Shown here piece by piece: positions 9,601 to 18,350 of a stretch of 32,265 nucleotides of DNA. Source of the stretch: Chloroflexota bacterium (GTDB taxonomy: Bacteria > Chloroflexota > Anaerolineae > Aggregatilineales > J027); contig JAADYW010000159.1 in NCBI GenBank assembly GCA_010092845.1, positions 1-32,265 on the forward strand, read 5' to 3'. Below the pieces are notes generated by a model that saw only the letters and a list, made by a program, of their open reading frames with translations, ran no database searches and was not told the DNA's origin. The translations under genes and the position numbers were made by a program. Numbering within the stretch: the first letter of the stretch is position 1; each line of letters opens with the position of its first letter.

Positions 9601-10190
9601 TGGAATACCCACTGACCTTGACCAAACGTATCGGGAAGATGAACGCTCGCCTGCATTTTGATGTCAAAGACGCCACCGGAAAACAGGTGATGCGCATCGA
9701 AGTGGACTCGCGCAAGCTCAATCAAAACGTGACCATTCCCGCGAATGACGCTAGCCCAATTTTTGATCTGCAGATCCAGTTCCATCGCAAAACTGGCCGG
9801 CAGTTGAGCGTGCGACTTCCCGACGGCCGCACCGTTGGCGAGGCGGTCCTACGCGGCAAGGGCCTAATGGCGGGCGAGGTCGTGTTGCACGACGCCACTG
9901 GCGCCCAAATCGGTACCATTGCCAGTGGTGATAGCTGGAAGACCGGTGCCAGCGTCGGCTTCATGACGCTATTCAGCGGCTTGCTGCCTCTCTTTGCACG
10001 GAACAAAGCCATGATCCCTACCTACAGGGTCACGCTACATGGTCGCGAGGCGCTCAAGCTGACGCCCAATAATAGAGGGATATCGACTGGTGAGGCGCGG
10101 CGCGTGATCGAGAAAGTAGGCGACGTGAAGCCTGAAGACGAACCATTAGTCTTGGGTGGGCTGTTTCTGATCGCGCCTCTCCTGACCTAG
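9597..10190 (+). CDS. Hypothetical protein, possibly LURP-one/scramblase-like
   Basis: 197-aa ORF; alternating beta-rich pattern, translationally coupled to the upstream ORF; family suggestion is weak. Confidence 0.65.
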   Translation: MMEYPLTLTKRIGKMNARLHFDVKDATGKQVMRIEVDSRKLNQNVTIPANDASPIFDLQIQFHRKTGRQLSVRLPDGRTVGEAVLRGKGLMAGEVVLHDATGAQIGTIASGDSWKTGASVGFMTLFSGLLPLFARNKAMIPTYRVTLHGREALKLTPNNRGISTGEARRVIEKVGDVKPEDEPLVLGGLFLIAPLLT

Positions 10191-10211
10191 AACCCTGAGG
10201 GTTACTATGCT

Positions 10212-10252
10212 GGCCAGCTCGGGCTGGCCGGCGCTAACGTAGCGCCCGAGCT
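10212..10252. promoter_or_regulatory. Overlapping inverted repeats able to form alternative hairpins
   Basis: GGCCAGC-TCGG-GCTGGCC (10212-10229) and GGCGCTA-ACG-TAGCGCC (10230-10246) versus AGCTCGGGC (10216-10224)/GCCCGAGCT (10244-10252). Confidence 0.45.
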
Positions 10253-10343
10253 CTACGCCGCCACTCGTCTATCTTCTGACCGGAGTCTATGGCGCTTTCC
10301 AACAGCATTGCCACAGCAATAGAGAAGGAGTAATCGTTCCCCA

Positions 10344-11495
10344 ATGGCCGATAACGACCATCTGCTTACAAGCTACTTCTCTTTCACCCCCGCAGACTTG
10401 GATGCAAATCGTTCTGGTATGCTCTCGCCGGCACAGAGCCAGGTGCTTAATGCCAGAATCAGCGAGATGCAGCAGCAAGATAAGCAGACTCGGCGAACAG
10501 CGATTGCCTGTGCGCCACTCATGTTCTTAATCTTCACGGCTGTCTTTGCTGGCCGGCTTTTCTTTGCAGATGTTGCATTCGATGAATCGCTTCTGGTCCT
10601 GGGAATCCCACTTGGGATTTTGATCTTTGTCCTGGTCGTGAGCCTGCTATCCATAGGCCGGGCCACCAAGCGCGAGCGAGCTGGGTTTCTCGCTGGCCAA
10701 GTGCATCACGTTGAAGGTTCTGTCTCCATTCGGGCACTGGGTGGTGATGCGGATGGTAACCCGTTGTTTGCACTCCAAATTGGAGGTAAAACTTACGTGG
10801 AAGCGCTCAATCGCCAGCATTTTGACGAGGGTGCCTTCCATGCGCTCTCAGAGGGTTCTGTGGCTCGCGCTTATTATTTTGGCAACCGGTTGCTCTCCAT
10901 TGAGTTGATTGAATCGCAGAATATGCTCTATCCATCCCAACAGACTGATTCTCCTCCGCTGGGTCAGGCGTTCGTTTTCGACGCCACTGATCTCGCCGCC
11001 AATCGCATGGGTAATCTCAGTGAGGCCCAGCGTCAGCGCTTTTCCGCTGAAATGCGCTCGCCAGATCGGGCATGTCTGCTTATTGTACTCCTACTGGCTG
11101 CTGTCCCAGCGAGTATTCCTGTGGTGGCGTTGCTGACCAATGAGACTGAGAGTTTGCAGAGCGAAGCCGAGGCCAACCCTGTACTTCCGGTGATGTTGAT
11201 CGGGTTTAGTATAGTGGTTGCAGCGCTCGCATAATGGCTGGCGATTTCGGCAATCCGGACGCGTGTCGCTCTCCGGACGGGGAGTTTTGCCTATGGTACG
11301 GTGCGACCGATTGAAGGCGTTGTCAGAAAAAAGGAGTACTCACCAGGTGACGCCGAGACCACGGCGAGCTATCGTGTGCTGTGCGGCAGCACCTGGATTG
11401 ACCTCCGCCCTAGCGCGTATGAGGTGATCGAAGAAGGGCGTGCTTACCGGTTCTACCGGTATAAATGGACCGTAGTCTCAGCTGAGCCACTATAA
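10344..11495 (+). pseudogene. Internally duplicated membrane protein interrupted by an in-frame TAA (11232-11234)
   Basis: Frame continues as ...FSIVVAALA*WLAISAIRTRVALRTGSFAYGTVRPIEGVV...VSAEPL* to 11495. Repeat 1 (FSFTPADLDANRSGMLSPAQ...) parallels repeat 2 (FVFDATDLAANRMGNLSEAQ...), and repeat 2 spans the stop. Confidence 0.75.
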
Positions 11496-11509
11496 GGAGA
11501 TGGGTAGTC

Positions 11510-12175
11510 ATGGCATCATTTCTCGACCATTTCACCGAGTATGTCGGTATGTCTTTCGCTCGGCAGCTCGCCCTATCAGATTATCTGGGGGAGTGTCGCT
11601 GGCAGGTCAATACTCTGGAGGGTGTCATCCGCTTTGAGAACAAGGGACAATACCCCATTCAGATCCTCGGGTCGGAATCTGACCTTGTAGGGACCTGGTT
11701 GTGGGCCTGGGCAAATGAGATGCTGATACGCGATGTGAAGCCCGACGTGCTGCGCGATGCACAAACCATGCGCCGCTATGGCGATCAGCATAGCATTGAA
11801 GAACTGACAGTAGCGGAGTTTGATCTGGATGGTCGTGCTGACGGGCATATGCTGTCGCAGTTGGCGGTGGGCGTTTGCAACGCAAACTGCTACTACCGTG
11901 GTCCCTATGATGAAGGGGCAAGCTTCTTCCTCTTGTATGACGTTCCGCTCGATCTCTTACCCATTCCAGTGGTACGCATCTCCACAGTAATCAGCGAGGT
12001 TACTGGCGTCTATCCCGTTGATCACCAGCGTATGGCTCATGCGTTCCTCACGCAGCAGGGATTCTCTATCTCTACCCAGGACTCTGAGTGGCTGGCCAAG
12101 CATGAAGATGGCCGCGAATTCCGTATCAGCTTTGACAGCGAACAGCGAATTGCTGAGATGAACTTTCAGGTGTAG
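11510..12175 (+). CDS. Hypothetical protein (resembles DUF6882-type proteins, tentative)
   Basis: 221-aa ORF with IQILGSESDLVGTWLWAWANEML; RBS AAGGAGATGGGTAGTC-ATG. Confidence 0.75.
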   Translation: MASFLDHFTEYVGMSFARQLALSDYLGECRWQVNTLEGVIRFENKGQYPIQILGSESDLVGTWLWAWANEMLIRDVKPDVLRDAQTMRRYGDQHSIEELTVAEFDLDGRADGHMLSQLAVGVCNANCYYRGPYDEGASFFLLYDVPLDLLPIPVVRISTVISEVTGVYPVDHQRMAHAFLTQQGFSISTQDSEWLAKHEDGREFRISFDSEQRIAEMNFQV

Positions 12176-12205
12176 AAGAGGTTTCACCGATTGCAGTAAG
12201 AAGAT

Positions 12206-12244
12206 TGTGCCGGTTAGGGCAGTGGGTTTGCCTTGACCGGCACA
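12206..12244. terminator. Strong bidirectional-type hairpin between convergent genes; likely end of the hydrogenase operon
   Basis: TGTGCCGGTTAGGGCA-GTGGGTT-TGCCTTGACCGGCACA: 16-bp stem including G-U pairs; minus-strand side followed by ATCTTCTT. Confidence 0.65.
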
Positions 12245-12288
12245 TCGAATGTATTGCAAGCGTTGCGCTGCGCCAAGTCTGGTGCAGC

Positions 12289-12744
12289 CTATCCGGCCAT
12301 ACTGATGAGTCGAGTCCGCATATTATCCAGACGTGTGCCGATGACTCGCGACAATTGTTGCATGAGCTGATAGCCCCACTCAGGTCGTTCAGCCAGAAAG
12401 GCCCTCATCTTGACTGCATCGATAGCAATCAGTTTCGCTTCGCTGGAGGCTACTGCACTGAGTTTGTATTGATGTGGCTCTACTAGCGCCGACCACCCGA
12501 GCGGTTCGCCGGCTACGATAGTCTCGATCTCGGTGCGCGTCTCGCCGGTCTCGTCCATATCCATCAGCAGATCAACCGAACCCTCAAGCACGAGGAAGAG
12601 TTCGTCGGCGGTGTCTTTTTGCTGGAAGAGGTAGGTATCCTCTTCCAGGACTGTTTCTTCACAGAATTGGGCGATGTCGGCAAACATTTCAGGGGGTAAT
12701 CCTGCAAAAAGTTTGAAGCGTCGCAATAGTTCAGGTGAAATCAT
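12289..12744 (-). CDS. Stand-alone cyclic nucleotide-binding (CNBD/cupin-fold) protein without HTH
   Basis: LLRRFKLFAGLPPEMFADIAQFCEETVLEEDTYLFQQKDTADELFLVLEGSVDLLMD...IVAGEPLGWSALVEPHQYKLSAVASSEAKLIAID; 4-nt overlap with the protease gene. Confidence 0.88.
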   Translation of the reverse strand: MISPELLRRFKLFAGLPPEMFADIAQFCEETVLEEDTYLFQQKDTADELFLVLEGSVDLLMDMDETGETRTEIETIVAGEPLGWSALVEPHQYKLSAVASSEAKLIAIDAVKMRAFLAERPEWGYQLMQQLSRVIGTRLDNMRTRLISMAG

Positions 12745-13235
12745 TTTGTTTCCTGTTCTACGGAACTAGCCGGAATACTCAGCAGTCTAAAAACGGCGGT
12801 GCAGGCATCAGGCATGGCCGCCTGGACAGCCGGGGTAAGCTCTTCGCAAAAATCAAGGACCTGGTTAGCAGTTATCGCCACAATCTGAACGTGATGCATT
12901 TCGGGTAGTTTTGCCCCCAGTTCTCTGCCGATTCGCAAAGCTGTTGGCAGATCGGCATCGTGTGTGCTGCGGGTATTGAGCGTTTCAGGCAGATTCGACG
13001 CATCAAAGACGTGTACTTGCCCCGCCTGATCGGCCGGGGCCCACATCGCATCGATAATGATGACACGCTCGTAGCCGACCATATGCTCCATCAGCGTAAT
13101 GCCCCCGACGGATACTTCGATCACCTCAATCGGGCTCTCTTCTGGTAGCAACTCCTGGACCCGCCGCGCCGTGTAGATCCCAATACCGTCGTCGGACAGA
13201 ATCGGGTTGCCAAGGCCAATCACCAGTGTTTTCAT
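12741..13235 (-). CDS. [NiFe]-hydrogenase maturation protease (HyaD/HycI/HoxW family)
   Basis: MKTLVIGLGNPILSDDGIGIYTARRVQELL plus VIIIDAMWAP and ITANQV; typical M52 motifs, adjacent to the large subunit. Confidence 0.92.
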   Translation of the reverse strand: MKTLVIGLGNPILSDDGIGIYTARRVQELLPEESPIEVIEVSVGGITLMEHMVGYERVIIIDAMWAPADQAGQVHVFDASNLPETLNTRSTHDADLPTALRIGRELGAKLPEMHHVQIVAITANQVLDFCEELTPAVQAAMPDACTAVFRLLSIPASSVEQETK

Positions 13236-13301
13236 CGATGTTAATCCCGAGGAGTGCAGGACGTTAGGCGCCCTGCACCCGTACCTGATTCAGACTTCAA
13301 T

Positions 13302-14774
13302 TTAGGTTGTGTATTGCTCGCGGTGGTCAACCACCGTGCCATCAGGGCCAAAGATCACGACCTCGAGGGGCATTTGCCCGGGCAACGAGTGCGTAGCACA
13401 GCTAAAGCACGGATCGTAGCTACGGAATGCCATCTCCACCATATTGAGAATGCCGTCGGTCACGTTGCCAGCATGGATCAGTGAACTGGCGGCCTTCTTA
13501 ATGGTGTAGGTGATCGGGGCAAAGTTGTTGGTCGTCCCCACGATCAAATTGACTTTTGTCAGGATGCCGTTCTCATCTGTTTCATAGTGGTGGGTCAATG
13601 TGCCGCGTGGGGCCTCAACAGTGCCAATACCAACAGTTGGTGTCTCAGTTGGGATGGTGCGCACATTGGGGCTGGTGATTTCTTCATCGGTCGCCAGCTC
13701 CAGCATGCGCTCTGCAGCATAGAGAAGCTCGATCAAGCGTGCCCAATGGGTCGCCAGCGTATGATGCACCGGCTTGCCACCCAGTGTCTTGAACATTTCT
13801 TCATATGCTTCCTGAGCTTTGGGGGTCGCCATACCATCGGCAGCATTCAGCCGGCTAAGGGGTGTGCAGGCATACATCCCACTGTCCTTGCCGTCAGTGA
13901 AGCCTTTCCATCCGATCTTCTTCAAATACGGATATTTGAGATAGGCGTAGGGTTCCACGTGCTCGGCGATATGTTCGGTATAGTCCTGGGCGCGATATTT
14001 CGCGAACTCCTTGCCGTCGGGGTCAACAACGCGGATCATGCCATCGTAGAAGTTGACCTTATTGTTCTGGTCGACGAGGCCCATATAGTAGGTTTGCTGG
14101 GTATAGGTATCCCCAACAATCAAGTCAACATAGGCCTTGTTGGCTAGGACGATGTCACGGAAAATCTGCAGCGACCACAAGCCGAATTCCACGTTGTCGC
14201 GCGCCACCTTCTCCATGAACTGGCGTTCTTCTTCGTTAATCGCCTTGCTCATCCCACCGGGTAGCCCGGCGACAGGATGGACAGCGCGACCGCCGATGAT
14301 CTTGATGACTTCGTGGTTATGTTTGCGCGTGTTGATAACCTTCAGCCCAGCTTCTTTGCCGACCTTAGCAATCACCCCCAGGATGTTGCGTTCGGCCGCC
14401 GGCGCATCCGGTCCGACGACGAAGTCCGGCCCCCCCAATGCATAGAAGTGGGTGGTGTGATCTGTCACGTAGAAGGCGCTGTAGAACAGCTCGCGGAGCT
14501 TTTTGGCGGCTGAAGGCGGATCGACCTTGTAGAGATCGTCAAGGGCTTTGGCTGCTGCCATGTGGTGTGCCTCCGGGCAGACACCACAGATGCGGTTGGT
14601 GATGCGCGGCATTTCCTCGGCCGGTCGTCCCAAACAGAAGACCTCAAACCCACGCAGTTCAGGTACCTGGAAGTACGTGTTTTTGACCTCGCCTTGTTCG
14701 TCAAGGAAGATTTCGATTTTGCCGTGACCCTCCAGCCGGGTGATGGGATCAATGGTGATGCGTTGTGTCGTCAT
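13302..14774 (-). CDS. mvhA: [NiFe]-hydrogenase large subunit, MvhA-like (group 3c type)
   Basis: L1 motif NRICGVCPEAHH and L2 motif DPCFSCATH; start MTTQRITIDPITRLEGHGKIE with AGGAGAG upstream. ORF-track upstream extension is spurious. Confidence 0.93.
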   Translation of the reverse strand: MTTQRITIDPITRLEGHGKIEIFLDEQGEVKNTYFQVPELRGFEVFCLGRPAEEMPRITNRICGVCPEAHHMAAAKALDDLYKVDPPSAAKKLRELFYSAFYVTDHTTHFYALGGPDFVVGPDAPAAERNILGVIAKVGKEAGLKVINTRKHNHEVIKIIGGRAVHPVAGLPGGMSKAINEEERQFMEKVARDNVEFGLWSLQIFRDIVLANKAYVDLIVGDTYTQQTYYMGLVDQNNKVNFYDGMIRVVDPDGKEFAKYRAQDYTEHIAEHVEPYAYLKYPYLKKIGWKGFTDGKDSGMYACTPLSRLNAADGMATPKAQEAYEEMFKTLGGKPVHHTLATHWARLIELLYAAERMLELATDEEITSPNVRTIPTETPTVGIGTVEAPRGTLTHHYETDENGILTKVNLIVGTTNNFAPITYTIKKAASSLIHAGNVTDGILNMVEMAFRSYDPCFSCATHSLPGQMPLEVVIFGPDGTVVDHREQYTT

Positions 14775-14784
14775 GGCTTCTCTC

Positions 14785-15813
14785 CTAGTCCTTGAGCTTG
14801 GGGTCCAAGCGTGGGGTTTCCTTGATCTGGGCGGCCATTTTCTGACCGTTCTCCATTTCAAGGCGTGTGCGATGCAGCATCGAATGGGCCAACCCAAAAC
14901 GATAGAAATAGCCTGCCGGGTCTGGCAGCGTATCCAGGATTTTGTCAATCTCTTCGGGGGAGTTGGCATCCAGCACCGAAGCGAGTGCGCTGATGAGTTT
15001 GGCCCCACCATCGATAACGCCTTCATTGGGGCCGTAACAGCCACGGCACCCCATATTCACACTCGGGCAAAGGGCGCCACAACCAGCACGTGTTGCAATG
15101 CCGGCGCAAAATAGCCCTTGATCGAGTAGGCATTTGTCAGGATCGGGGATGATCTCATAGGGGCGATAGAAGTGCGAGATCTTCTTCTCTTCTCTTTCGC
15201 GGGGGCATTCGTCGCAAACCGTGACATCCATACCGACAACTGTTCCTGGCGGGGGGAGTTCCCCGGCCATAACGGCCTCGACCAGAGCTTCGATCCATTT
15301 GGCTTCTGGCGGACATCCTGGAAGGTAGTATTCCACCGGGACCACCTGATCGAGTGTCTTGACGGTATTCCAGAAGCCTGGCAGCTCGAGTTCACCTTCC
15401 GCGACCTGGATTGCCTCGAGGGGAATGATCCCTTCAGGATTGACGACGGTGGGCGCGTCCTTGTAGATGAAGTTCATCATCTGCTCGCGGTCATTGAAGT
15501 TCGCCAACCCTGGCGCGCAACCTTCTGTTGCGCAGCTACCGAAGGCGACCAGGACCTGGCTCTTGCGGCGGAGTAGCTCGGCCATTTCCAGATTCTCGTC
15601 GGTGCGGATCGCGCCGTTGAACAGCGTCACCGCGATCTCACCGTCTTCCAACGCCTCAATATCGGATCGCTTGAAATCCAAAATACAGGGACAGAAGATG
15701 AAATCAAAATAGTCTGCCACATCCAGGATTTTCTCGTGAATGGCCAGGATCGCAATTTCACAACCTCCGCAGGAGGATGCCCAGTAGATAGCTAGTTTCG
15801 GTTTATCACCCAT
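14785..15813 (-). CDS. mvhG: [NiFe]-hydrogenase small subunit, MvhG-like
   Basis: MGDKPKLAIYWASSCGGCEIAIL, FGSCATEGCAPG, YYLPGCPPEAKWI, and C-terminal Cys cluster CGALCPSVNMGCRGCYGP. Confidence 0.92.
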   Translation of the reverse strand: MGDKPKLAIYWASSCGGCEIAILAIHEKILDVADYFDFIFCPCILDFKRSDIEALEDGEIAVTLFNGAIRTDENLEMAELLRRKSQVLVAFGSCATEGCAPGLANFNDREQMMNFIYKDAPTVVNPEGIIPLEAIQVAEGELELPGFWNTVKTLDQVVPVEYYLPGCPPEAKWIEALVEAVMAGELPPPGTVVGMDVTVCDECPREREEKKISHFYRPYEIIPDPDKCLLDQGLFCAGIATRAGCGALCPSVNMGCRGCYGPNEGVIDGGAKLISALASVLDANSPEEIDKILDTLPDPAGYFYRFGLAHSMLHRTRLEMENGQKMAAQIKETPRLDPKLKD

Positions 15814-16306
15814 GTGTGGCCTCCTTCTCCGGCAAAGGCGGGAGGTGTGGCGACGCATCGTGATTGTTATCGTGCCACTTCAGCGGTCCCAACTTCGCAA
15901 TTTTCTCGGTCATCTCTTTGACAGTTTCAGTGAAGATAATGCCCTGTGCAGCCGAGGCCCAACCGAGTTGGACGCGATCAGGGTGGACACCGAGCTGGCT
16001 CAGGGTGCGGCGCAGCAGTGCCACACGGCGCATTGCTTTGAAGTTGCCCTCTTCATAATGGCACTGACCAGGGTGGCATCCCATAACGAGTACGCCATCG
16101 GCGCCTTCACGTAGCGCTTTGATGACAAAGGTTGGGTCCAGGCGGCCGGTGCACATGATACGGATGTCACGCAGTGTAGCCGGGTAGCCGAAACGGCTGG
16201 TCCCGGCCAGGTCAGCGGCACGATACGAGCACCAGTTGCAGAGGAACCCAATGATCACGGGGGATCTATCCCCCCACGCTGGATGGTATTGTTTATAGTC
16301 AACCAT
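15806..16306 (-). CDS. mvhD: MvhD-like hydrogenase iron-sulfur (electron-transfer) subunit
   Basis: IIGFLCNWCSYRAADLAGTSR...IRIMCTGRLDPTFVIKALREGADGVLVMGCHPGQCHYEEGN is diagnostic of MvhD/FrhD. Confidence 0.94.
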   Translation of the reverse strand: MVDYKQYHPAWGDRSPVIIGFLCNWCSYRAADLAGTSRFGYPATLRDIRIMCTGRLDPTFVIKALREGADGVLVMGCHPGQCHYEEGNFKAMRRVALLRRTLSQLGVHPDRVQLGWASAAQGIIFTETVKEMTEKIAKLGPLKWHDNNHDASPHLPPLPEKEATHG

Positions 16307-16319
16307 GTCTCAATTCCTC

Positions 16320-18350
16320 CTAAACCGGTTCCGTCTTTTGGAAAGTAACTTTTTCTTCGCCGTTGGGCCGCACATCCCACAGAAGACCTTCGATCTGCGA
16401 CATGATTGAGTTGAAGGTATAGTGCTGCCCATCGATTACCTGGCTGGGGCAAGCGGCGACACACGTGCCACATCCCTTGCACAGAGCCGGATTCACGCGG
16501 CTAACAGCGAGATCTTCCAGGAAGTCGATGGCATTATAGGGGCACAGATTGTTGCAGATACGACAACCTGAGCAACGGTCTTCGTCGATGTGGGCGCGCA
16601 CGGGTTCGATTTCAACTTCACCTTTGCCGATCAAACTCAGCACTCGCGAAGCGGCAGCGGCACCCTGGGACACACTTGCCGGAATATCCTTCGGCCCCTG
16701 ACATACACCAGCGATGAAAATACCGGCATTCATTGTCGCGATGGGGTCCAGCTTGGGGTGGCTCTCGTTGAAGAAACCAGCATCCGAGCAGCCAATACCA
16801 AAGCGGTGCGAGACCTCTTGCGAGTCGTGGCGCGGTTGCATACCCGCCATTAGAATCACCATGTCAACCGGAATCCGGCGCTGCTTGCCGATGAGGGTGT
16901 CTTCGGCTTGGACGATTAGCTTGCCAACTTCCTCCGGTTTGCGGGCCGCATCGGTTACCTCGGCGGCACGTCCACGAATGAAATGCGTACCTTCCTGCAT
17001 CAGCCGGTTGTAGAAGGTCTCGTAGTCCTTAGGCGCAGTCCGCATGTCGATGTAGAAATTATAGACTTCGGCATCGGTCTTTTCCTTGACCAGGTGGGCG
17101 AACTTGAGGGCGGCCATACAGCAGATGGCTGAACAGTAATCGTTGGTGTTCTTGTCGCGGCTGCCAATGCAGTGCAGAATCGCAACGCTTTTCGGCTCAG
17201 TGACGCCATCGCGCAACAGGACCTTGCCGTCGGTTGGGCCGGAGGCGTTGGTCATACGCTCGAATTCGAGGCTGGTGAAGACATTGGCCAAACGTCCATA
17301 GCCGTACTGTGGCAAACGCCGGGAGTCGAATAGATCGTAACCGGTGGCGAGCACGATGTTGCCGACCGAAGTAACGATGATCTCGTCTTCCTGGTCGAAC
17401 TTGATCGCGTCTGTCGGGCAGAACTTCTCGCAGGCGCGGCAACGACCGTTCTTGAAGTAGATACAGCTCTCGGTATCGATGACTGGATACTTCGGGACGG
17501 CCTGCGGGAAGGGCCGATAGACCGCAGTTCGGTAGCCCAGGCCGGCTTCATAGACGGTATCTACCACTTTGGCGGGGCAACGCTCCCAGCAATCACCGCA
17601 ACCCGTGCAGAGATCAACATCAATCATGCGCGCTTTCTTGCGGATCCTGACCGTGAAGTTGCCGACATACCCGTCCACTTGCTCAACTTCGCTGTAGGTC
17701 ATCAGCTCGATATTCGGGTGATTGCCTACGTCGAACATCTTCGGCGTTAGAATACAGGCGGAGCAATCCAGCGTCGGAAAGGTCTTGTCAAACTGGGCCA
17801 TGTGCCCGCCAATACTTGGTTCGCGCTCGACCAGGATGACCTTGTAGCCCGCATTTGCAATCTCAAGAGCCGTATTGATTCCGGCAATACCACCGCCGAC
17901 GACCAGCGTGGTCTCGTCAATGGGTGCGCGGAATGGCTCGAGGGGTTCGAGCTCCCGGGCACGGCTGACTGCGCCACTGACAATGGATTTGGCTTTCTCG
18001 GTGGCTGCTTCACCGTCGTCCTGGTGGACCCAGCTTGCATGCTCACGGATATTGGCCATTTCAAACAGATACGGATTCAAGCCCGCCCGCGAACACGCCC
18101 CGCGAAAGGTCGGCTCGTGCATGTGCGGTGAACAGGCGGCGACGACAACACGACTTAGCCCCTGTTCGGCAATATCTTCTTCGATAAGCTCTTGACCGAG
18201 GCTTGAACACATAAATTTATAGTCTTTTGAAACCGTAACATTCGGAAGAGACTTCGCCCATTCGGCGACTCCCTCCACATCGACTGTACCGGCGATGTTA
18301 TGGCCACAATGGCAGATATAGACACCAATTTTCTCTTCTTCGCTCATCAC
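16320..18350 (-). CDS. hdrA: Heterodisulfide reductase subunit A-like flavoprotein
   Basis: IGVYICHCGHNIAGTVDV, FAD-binding VVGGGIAGINTALEIANAGYKVILVE, several [4Fe-4S] motifs (CTGCGDCWERCP, CRACEKFCP, CSGCRICNNLCP, CKGCGTCVAACP). Confidence 0.96.
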   Translation of the reverse strand: MMSEEEKIGVYICHCGHNIAGTVDVEGVAEWAKSLPNVTVSKDYKFMCSSLGQELIEEDIAEQGLSRVVVAACSPHMHEPTFRGACSRAGLNPYLFEMANIREHASWVHQDDGEAATEKAKSIVSGAVSRARELEPLEPFRAPIDETTLVVGGGIAGINTALEIANAGYKVILVEREPSIGGHMAQFDKTFPTLDCSACILTPKMFDVGNHPNIELMTYSEVEQVDGYVGNFTVRIRKKARMIDVDLCTGCGDCWERCPAKVVDTVYEAGLGYRTAVYRPFPQAVPKYPVIDTESCIYFKNGRCRACEKFCPTDAIKFDQEDEIIVTSVGNIVLATGYDLFDSRRLPQYGYGRLANVFTSLEFERMTNASGPTDGKVLLRDGVTEPKSVAILHCIGSRDKNTNDYCSAICCMAALKFAHLVKEKTDAEVYNFYIDMRTAPKDYETFYNRLMQEGTHFIRGRAAEVTDAARKPEEVGKLIVQAEDTLIGKQRRIPVDMVILMAGMQPRHDSQEVSHRFGIGCSDAGFFNESHPKLDPIATMNAGIFIAGVCQGPKDIPASVSQGAAAASRVLSLIGKGEVEIEPVRAHIDEDRCSGCRICNNLCPYNAIDFLEDLAVSRVNPALCKGCGTCVAACPSQVIDGQHYTFNSIMSQIEGLLWDVRPNGEEKVTFQKTEPV

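Noticed and set aside
10230-10246. GGCGCTAACGT hairpins (10230, 25848 and the similar GGCGCCTAACGT near 13261) as an attC/REP-type repeat family
   Set aside because: Shared core is only 11-12 nt, the arms differ, one copy lies in the CDF remnant, and no integrase or array is present; likely coincidence.
13302-15044. 580-aa N-terminally extended hydrogenase large subunit
   Set aside because: The first about 90 residues are out-of-frame translation of the mvhG 3' end; the proper start with RBS is at 14774.
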